Source: Bacteroidales bacterium (GTDB lineage: Bacteria > Bacteroidota > Bacteroidia > Bacteroidales > Marinilabiliaceae). From it: 64,000 nt of DNA. Numbering within the stretch: position 1 is the stretch's first letter; every line of letters begins with the position of its first letter. The notes under the pieces are model-generated. The model was given only the letters and a program-made list of their open reading frames with translations. It was not told the origin of the DNA and made no database searches. The stretch is from positions 186,001-250,000 of the forward strand of contig QKJP01000066.1 of assembly GCA_003249255.1 (NCBI GenBank), written 5' to 3'. The position numbers and the translations under genes were made by a program. Below, piece after piece: positions 59,257 through 64,000 of this stretch.

Positions 59257-59290
59257 AGAAAAGCGGTAACCAATTGATTACCGCTTTTCT
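59257..59290 (-). terminator. Terminator between the two TM2 genes
   Basis: A 13-bp perfect stem AGAAAAGCGGTAA/TTACCGCTTTTCT with an 8-base loop lies just after the stop codon of the gene at 59302. Confidence 0.85.
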
Positions 59291-59301
59291 AACTTATTTT
59301 T

Positions 59302-59514
59302 TTAGGTTAATTCCCTTCCGTCTGCCATTTTCATATCACCTATTACAATGCGAATAAAGTCGATTAACGACCAAATTCCACATCCTCCAAAGGTAATCAG
59401 CATTAACCACCAATTGCTGTACCCCATCATTAAACGATGAATACCTAATGGACCTATAAAAAAAGCAATTAAAATCATTGCCATTTTGGATTGTACTTGT
59501 TTTTGTTCTGCCAT
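59302..59514 (-). CDS. TM2-domain protein
   Basis: A 70-residue membrane protein made of a single TM2 domain: two membrane spans around FFIGPLGIHRLMMGYSN, then FGGCGIWSLIDFIRIV. It lacks the zinc-ribbon of its neighbour. The terminator at 59257-59290 separates it from the gene at 58910. Confidence 0.85.
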   Translation of the reverse strand: MAEQKQVQSKMAMILIAFFIGPLGIHRLMMGYSNWWLMLITFGGCGIWSLIDFIRIVIGDMKMADGRELT

Positions 59515-59672
59515 TTTGAGTTAGATAAAAGTTTTGCTTACTCTATTAATGGATTTTCAGCATGCTCCCATTTTTTCATGTGTGAATATAATAATTCTGT
59601 CCACTATTTCAAATCTATACCATTTATCAACAGCATTAAAAATGATCATATAAAAATAATTATCGGATTTTA

Positions 59673-59680
59673 TATCTTTG
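59673..59680 (+). promoter_or_regulatory. -7 box for the RsmI-like gene
   Basis: TATCTTTG matches the TAnnTTTG box 20 bases before the start codon at 59700. No TTG is placed correctly upstream. Confidence 0.45.
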
Positions 59681-59699
59681 CATTCGCAAAAATAATCAC

Positions 59700-60398
59700 A
59701 TGAAAGGTCAATTATATTTAGTTCCCAATACTCTTGGAGAAAGCCCCATTGAAAGAAACTTACCCGCAGATGTAATTTCTACCATTATTAACCTTAAATT
59801 CTTTATTGTTGAAAATGAACGTTCGGCCAGACGTTTTTTAAAACGGGTGGATAAAGGCATTAACATTGATGAATTAATCTTTTTTGTATTGGATAAACAC
59901 ACTCATCCCAATGACATTCCTTCTTTTTTAAATCCAACAAAAGAAGGCCATTCGATAGGTTTAATTTCTGAGGCAGGTGTTCCCGGAGTGGCTGATCCCG
60001 GCGCTGACATTGTTGAATTAGCCCATAAAGGAGGCATTGATGTAATACCAATGGTAGGGCCTTCATCTATCCTACTTTCTGTAATGGCATCGGGCTTAAA
60101 CGGACAAAGCTTTGCGTTTAATGGTTATTTGCCTGTTAAAGACGCTTCGCGAACTTTAAAGAAGTTAGAAGATCGATCAATCAAAGAAAACCAGACTCAG
60201 CTTTTTATTGAAACTCCATACAGAAACATGAAGATGCTAGAGGCTATAATAGCAACTTGTCATCCGAAAACGCGTTTATGTATTGCTTGTGACATTACCA
60301 CTGAGAATGAATACATCAAAACTAAAACGGTTGCTCAATGGAAGAAGAAGCTACCTGAAATTAATAAGCGCCCGGCTATCTTTTTGATTTTAGGGTAA
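59700..60398 (+). CDS. RsmI-like tetrapyrrole-methylase-fold methyltransferase
   Basis: A SAM-dependent methyltransferase of the TP-methylase fold, 232 residues. The SAM-binding segments LISEAGVPGVADPGADIV and VGPSSILLSVMASGLNGQSF are typical of RsmI, which methylates the 2'-hydroxyl of C1402 in 16S rRNA. The C-terminal helical extension of full RsmI is short or absent, so this may be the second, smaller paralogue common in this phylum. It is a single gene. Confidence 0.85.
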   Translation: MKGQLYLVPNTLGESPIERNLPADVISTIINLKFFIVENERSARRFLKRVDKGINIDELIFFVLDKHTHPNDIPSFLNPTKEGHSIGLISEAGVPGVADPGADIVELAHKGGIDVIPMVGPSSILLSVMASGLNGQSFAFNGYLPVKDASRTLKKLEDRSIKENQTQLFIETPYRNMKMLEAIIATCHPKTRLCIACDITTENEYIKTKTVAQWKKKLPEINKRPAIFLILG

Positions 60399-60424
60399 AG
60401 TAATGTGAGAATTTGCAAATTACC

Positions 60425-61483
60425 TTATTTACTCATTAACAAATTCTTATATTCATACTCAAAATTGGGTGTGAATATTTCTTTACCTAGATTAGACTTT
60501 ATCTCATCATGAGACCATAAGCGGATGTCTTCTACTTCGTTGGTATCACAAGAAAAAGGCCCGGCATGATTGGTGATAAATACAAAAACCAATTCGCGTT
60601 CAATTGCACTTTGCCAGACATAAGGCTTTAAGGCTTTTGCATCAAAATTTGTTAAGTTTATTTCTTCGCGAGTTTCTCTTGCCAAGGCTTTTTCGATGTC
60701 TTCTCCCATATCTACATGTCCACCTACGGCTGTATCCCATTTATCGGGTTGAATTTTTTTGTGTACAGGCCGCTTCTGCAACCAAATACCATCATTGTGA
60801 TATACATGTAAATGAACTACCGGATGCAATAACATTGAACCTCCATGTACTATGGAACGTGGTGCAGAACCATTGATTCGTCCATTTGCATCTACCAAAG
60901 GCACCCATTCTTCCTGCCCAAATTCTTTTACTTGCTTCTTCTTGATTAGCCATTCTAAGCCGAAAAATAAAGCAAAGACAACTACTAATCCGGGGCCACT
61001 TAGAAAAGCCCATGTTGCTTTAGATTCTATAAAAGATGAGGCTATGGTTAATATGGAGTATACTAACATCATCCAGAATACACGTTTCATACTCTGCTGC
61101 ATTTGCCACACTTGCATTGGATTCATATCTATGCCTTTCATGTACCGTTGCGATAACATAAGCATAATGTTGTGTTTGGAGTAAACAGAGAAACCTATCA
61201 ATCCTGTCATCAATAATGAAATGACACCCGGTTTTAACTTAAAGAAAAGATCATTTTCCAAAATGATTGAAACCGTCCCTAGTGCAACCAAAAGTCCTAC
61301 ATCAAACAAGATAAAACGATCTATGGATTGATCCTTAATATATCCGATAACAAGCTCTCCTATTGCAAAGAGAATTGCCACAACCAGCCCCCATAACGTC
61401 CCTAGAAACTCATCAGCGATTATAAATATTACAATGGGTAGAAATCCGGGAAGAAGACGTTTAAAAATTTCGCTTTTAGTCAT
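60425..61483 (-). CDS. Membrane-anchored NUDIX hydrolase (septation-protein-like fusion)
   Basis: A 352-residue fusion. Residues 1-180 contain about six membrane spans and resemble the YciB/IspZ (intracellular septation) type of membrane protein. Residues 210-345 are a NUDIX domain with the complete box GGHVDMGEDIEKALARETRE followed by EINL. The start of this domain (YHNDGIWLQKRPVHKKIQPDKW) recalls isopentenyl-diphosphate isomerase-type NUDIX proteins. The substrate is unknown. The fusion is unusual, as both halves are normally separate proteins. Confidence 0.8.
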   Translation of the reverse strand: MTKSEIFKRLLPGFLPIVIFIIADEFLGTLWGLVVAILFAIGELVIGYIKDQSIDRFILFDVGLLVALGTVSIILENDLFFKLKPGVISLLMTGLIGFSVYSKHNIMLMLSQRYMKGIDMNPMQVWQMQQSMKRVFWMMLVYSILTIASSFIESKATWAFLSGPGLVVVFALFFGLEWLIKKKQVKEFGQEEWVPLVDANGRINGSAPRSIVHGGSMLLHPVVHLHVYHNDGIWLQKRPVHKKIQPDKWDTAVGGHVDMGEDIEKALARETREEINLTNFDAKALKPYVWQSAIERELVFVFITNHAGPFSCDTNEVEDIRLWSHDEIKSNLGKEIFTPNFEYEYKNLLMSK

Positions 61484-61583
61484 TGAAAAGATTCGTAGAT
61501 TAAGATGATAAACAAAGTATTCTTCATTAAAAAGACACTACATCGACACAAAAGTATCAAAAAACAGATTTTTCAAAAAGAAA

Positions 61584-61612
61584 AAGGCTTGTAGTCCAAT
61601 ACCACAAGCCTT
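61584..61612 (-). terminator. Terminator after the GH16 gene
   Basis: A 9-bp perfect stem AAGGCTTGT/ACAAGCCTT with an 11-base loop is followed on the minus strand by TTTTTC and more Ts, 55 bases after the stop codon. Confidence 0.85.
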
Positions 61613-61666
61613 AAAAACTAGTTATGTTTATAAATATCAGTGAAAAACATTTTAATAGCGCACAAT

Positions 61667-62854
61667 CTATTTTTTAACAATTTTAGTGACTACTACATCA
61701 CCCACTTCATCGGTAATACTCAGAACATACATGCCAGAAGTAAGGTCAGAAACTGAAATTAAATTTTGATTTAAAGAAGAAATTTTCTGAGACAGAACAA
61801 GACTGCCTGATAGATTATAAAAATCTACTTTTACCACTCCGCTTCCTTGAATAAGACTAATGTAATCTTCAACAGGATTATTTATTACCACTTTATCTAA
61901 AACTTTTACATCAACAGAACTTGAATAGTCTTCTCCTCCTATTCGTTGATAGGCTCTAATCCAATCTACTTTAAAAACATTATCAGCTTCAACACTTAAT
62001 TCATTATCAGTTGGATAAACATTATTATTAACTTGCCATTGCTGAGCTGCACCAGATACAATTATGGTTTCAGGTGAAGTTAAACCGTTACCATCTAAAT
62101 GTTCATTGGGATCAATCATTTCGGCTCCGGTTACCGTTCTAACCAAATTACCATCAACATAGTATTCTAAATGAAAAGGATCGCGCCAATAAACACCAAC
62201 CGTATGAAAACCATCGCGCCATAATGAACCCGCTGGTAGTAGTTGATAATAACTACCTCCATCTTTAGGCTGATAATCTACTATTGGACTAACACTTCTA
62301 TCAAAAGTATGATGACTCAAATGCATTCGCTGAGCAAACCATGTTTTAGCAGCACCGGCACTTTCGGAGAAGCTGGAACCATAAGCTTCAACAATGTCAA
62401 TTTCTTCAGCACTATTTTCACTTAACATCCAAACCGCGTTGGCCATTACAGAATTCATAATTTTCACACGCGTTTCAATGTATGCAGGATATTTTAGAGA
62501 CGTTCTGGCATGAATGGCACTAAAATAATTACCGTTTTCTACGTTAGGATTAACAGTTGCTTTAAACTCTAAGTTCCCACCTGTTACTTGAGAGTTATCA
62601 GGTGTCCATATTGTTTTCCCAAAACCGGGATATGAATTAATATAACCATCTTCCCATTTCGCATTAAAAACTTCTCCTTTATTATCACCTGATGGTGTTT
62701 CGTAGTTAAAATCGTCTGATAAAGCTTCGATTAATTCCCAGGTAACATCTGTTTTGTCGCTTTCAGCCGGAACATCAATACCATCCCAGTCATATTGCGC
62801 ATACGATAGTGACATTATCATACAACCTAATAGGATACATAAACCTCTTTTCAT
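61667..62854 (-). CDS. GH16 agarase-like enzyme with type IX sorting domain
   Basis: A secreted endo-acting galactanase of 395 residues from the ATG at 62854; a longer start 51 bases upstream is unlikely. The signal peptide ends SYAQ (17-20). The GH16 core has the catalytic motif EIDIVE (151-156), the nucleophile and acid/base glutamates of the bulge type. It also has the agarase-type strand HTVGVYWRDPFHLEYYVDGN and an end FKVDWIRAYQR. A type IX secretion sorting domain occupies the last 75 residues (PVEDYISLIQGSG, then LTSGMYVLSI). It most resembles beta-agarases; porphyranase or carrageenase activity is less likely but not excluded. Confidence 0.82.
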   Translation of the reverse strand: MKRGLCILLGCMIMSLSYAQYDWDGIDVPAESDKTDVTWELIEALSDDFNYETPSGDNKGEVFNAKWEDGYINSYPGFGKTIWTPDNSQVTGGNLEFKATVNPNVENGNYFSAIHARTSLKYPAYIETRVKIMNSVMANAVWMLSENSAEEIDIVEAYGSSFSESAGAAKTWFAQRMHLSHHTFDRSVSPIVDYQPKDGGSYYQLLPAGSLWRDGFHTVGVYWRDPFHLEYYVDGNLVRTVTGAEMIDPNEHLDGNGLTSPETIIVSGAAQQWQVNNNVYPTDNELSVEADNVFKVDWIRAYQRIGGEDYSSSVDVKVLDKVVINNPVEDYISLIQGSGVVKVDFYNLSGSLVLSQKISSLNQNLISVSDLTSGMYVLSITDEVGDVVVTKIVKK

Positions 62855-63140
62855 AACTCTTAATTTTTGTTTGTTAATTGTAAAACCAATGTACCGGATT
62901 GCCACTTTAATGTTCGTTAAAAAAACGTGAAAACTGTTATTTAACGGTTAAATCAAATACGTTTAATTATTATTAATCAACACATTAAACAATTGTACAT
63001 TTAAAGCACAATACAAAATATATTAAAAGCACTTCTTGTACTATTAGACCATGAAGTAATTCTATCAAGTACGCTAAGATTATGCCTTTGACTTTCATTG
63101 ATAATTACTTTTGAGCTCAATAAAAAATTGCACAAAAAAA
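62855..63140. other. Intergenic region upstream of the GH16 gene
   Basis: About 285 AT-rich bases. I see no gene, and no promoter that fits the consensus well on the minus strand. Confidence 0.4.
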
Positions 63141-63164
63141 AGCGGAAGCCATACGACTCCCGCT
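63141..63164 (-). terminator. Terminator after purC
   Basis: On the minus strand an 8-bp AGCGGGAG/CTTCCGCT stem with one G-U pair and an 8-base loop is followed by at least seven Ts. It lies 54 bases after the purC stop codon. Confidence 0.85.
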
Positions 63165-63217
63165 CTATATTTTTATGAACAGAAAACGACATACGCCTTC
63201 TGTCAATCCTATTTTTA

Positions 63218-64000
63218 TTATAACGAATTCAAATATTCTGTCACATTCTTCTCGATACGTGCTATTACACTAGAAATATCTGCTTTTACGAATTTCTCAC
63301 CAATGATTTGCTCGTAAAGTTCGATGTAACGCTCTGAAATCTCTTCTGCTTTTGCATCAGACATTTCCGGTAAAATATCCCCATCGCGACCTTGAAAATC
63401 GTGCTCCATTAACCATTCACGAACAAATTCTTTAGATAATTGCTTTTGGTTCTCACCTTTTTCAAAGCGCTCCTGATAACCATCTGCATAGAAATAACGA
63501 GATGAATCCGGCGTATGAATCTCATCGATTAAATAGATTTCACCATCTTTCTTACCAAATTCGTATTTTGTATCAACTAAGATTAAACCTTTTTCTCTGG
63601 CAATTTCGCTACCACGTTTAAATAAAGCTAAAGAAATTCTTTCTAACTCTAAGTAATCTTCTTCAGAAACAATACCTTGCTTTAAGATTTCTTCGCGAGA
63701 AATATTCTCATCATGAGCACCTTGTTCTGCCTTTGTGGTAGGTGTTAAAATTGGCTCCGGGAATGCTTGGTGCTCTTTCATACCATCAGGAATAGCAACA
63801 CCACAGATATCACGACCTCCTTTTTGATACAAACGCCATGAGCTACCGGTTAAATATCCACGCACAATCATTTCAATTGCAAATGGCTCACAGAAATGCC
63901 CCACAGTTACGTTAGGATCCGGAGTAGCTATTTTCCAGTTTGGTACAATATCGGCTGTTGCATCTAAAAATTTCTCAGCAATCTGATTCAAAACTTGTCC
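63218..64000 (-). CDS. purC: SAICAR synthase, start beyond the window
   Basis: Joins aspartate to CAIR in purine synthesis. The frame is open to position 64000 with [13 protein letters not shown] as the first visible residues, so the N-terminal 40-60 residues lie outside the window. A TTG at 63991 within this frame is internal, not the start. The SAICAR synthetase signature [15 protein letters not shown] and [13 protein letters not shown] are present, as is [12 protein letters not shown]. Around 260 codons are present. purL is in the same window but not adjacent. Confidence 0.94.
   Translation of the reverse strand, partial: GQVLNQIAEKFLDATADIVPNWKIATPDPNVTVGHFCEPFAIEMIVRGYLTGSSWRLYQKGGRDICGVAIPDGMKEHQAFPEPILTPTTKAEQGAHDENISREEILKQGIVSEEDYLELERISLALFKRGSEIAREKGLILVDTKYEFGKKDGEIYLIDEIHTPDSSRYFYADGYQERFEKGENQKQLSKEFVREWLMEHDFQGRDGDILPEMSDAKAEEISERYIELYEQIIGEKFVKADISSVIARIEKNVTEYLNSL

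Noticed and set aside
63989-63991. TTG at 63991 as the purC start
   Set aside because: The frame is open to the window edge with conserved residues ([11 protein letters not shown]), so the TTG is internal.

Overview
This 64 kb window is AT-rich chromosomal DNA from a member of the Bacteroidota, most likely a marine relative of the Marinilabiliales/Marinifilaceae (inference). The evidence is the gene set and its signals: the cluster rpmB-rpmG-DUF4295-ftsY-rimO, a short primary sigma factor without region 1.1, a secreted protein with a type IX secretion sorting domain, many lipoproteins, and promoters of the TTG-N19/20-TAnnTTTG type. I see no rRNA, tRNA, CRISPR array, insertion sequence or prophage. 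The window is mostly a conserved housekeeping backbone with a few accessory genes set into it.

Layout. 1-3583: the 3'-truncated gene of a large secreted M6-type metalloprotease (minus strand). 3746-6824: rimO, ftsY, DUF4295, rpmG, rpmB. 7015-9578: cinA and a Ste24-like M48 protease. 9932-14186: lgt and secA. 14276-19756: a small secreted protein, a rhomboid protease, a secreted regulatory-fold protein, a universal stress protein and a RelA/SpoT homologue. 20036-21558 (plus): a YtxH / holin-like / small-protein envelope cassette and rplS. 21650-28897 (minus): a two-part glycosyltransferase, an AsmA-like protein and a multi-PAS kinase. 29374-30864: a GT39 membrane glycosyltransferase. 31023-31461: a response regulator with the remnant 3' end of a partner kinase gene. 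32005-34391: an MBL hydrolase, an HNH/helix-turn-helix protein and a 49-aa lipoprotein. 34453-36609: a membrane protein with a beta-helix-like domain that I do not recognise. 37245-41774: pfkA, a chemoreceptor and a hybrid-input kinase. 41947-52527: purL, a GH117-like lipoprotein, an acyl-CoA synthetase, an outer-membrane barrel and uvrB. 52665-56161: rpoD, degQ-type protease, dapF. 56421-59514: a six-gene block of envelope proteins, a PhnP-like hydrolase and TM2 proteins. 59700-64000: an RsmI-like methyltransferase, a membrane-NUDIX fusion, a GH16 agarase-like enzyme and purC (5'-truncated by the window).

Functional themes. Protein export and envelope maintenance are strongly represented (ftsY, secA, lgt, M48, rhomboid, DegQ, AsmA). 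Purine synthesis is split between purL and purC. Stress and stringent-response genes lie together (Usp, RSH). The GH117-like and GH16 enzymes together suggest use of agar or a related red-algal galactan, although they lie about 14 kb apart and no SusC/SusD pair is present here. The points most worth a second look are the RSH protein with a degraded hydrolase site, the kinase remnant in front of the response regulator, the GH117-like enzyme with an N-terminal carboxypeptidase-regulatory-like domain, the unrecognised membrane/beta-helix protein, and a terminator-like hairpin inside the signal-peptide codons of the gene at 15480-16325. I did not find a convincing novel multi-gene defence or mobile system.
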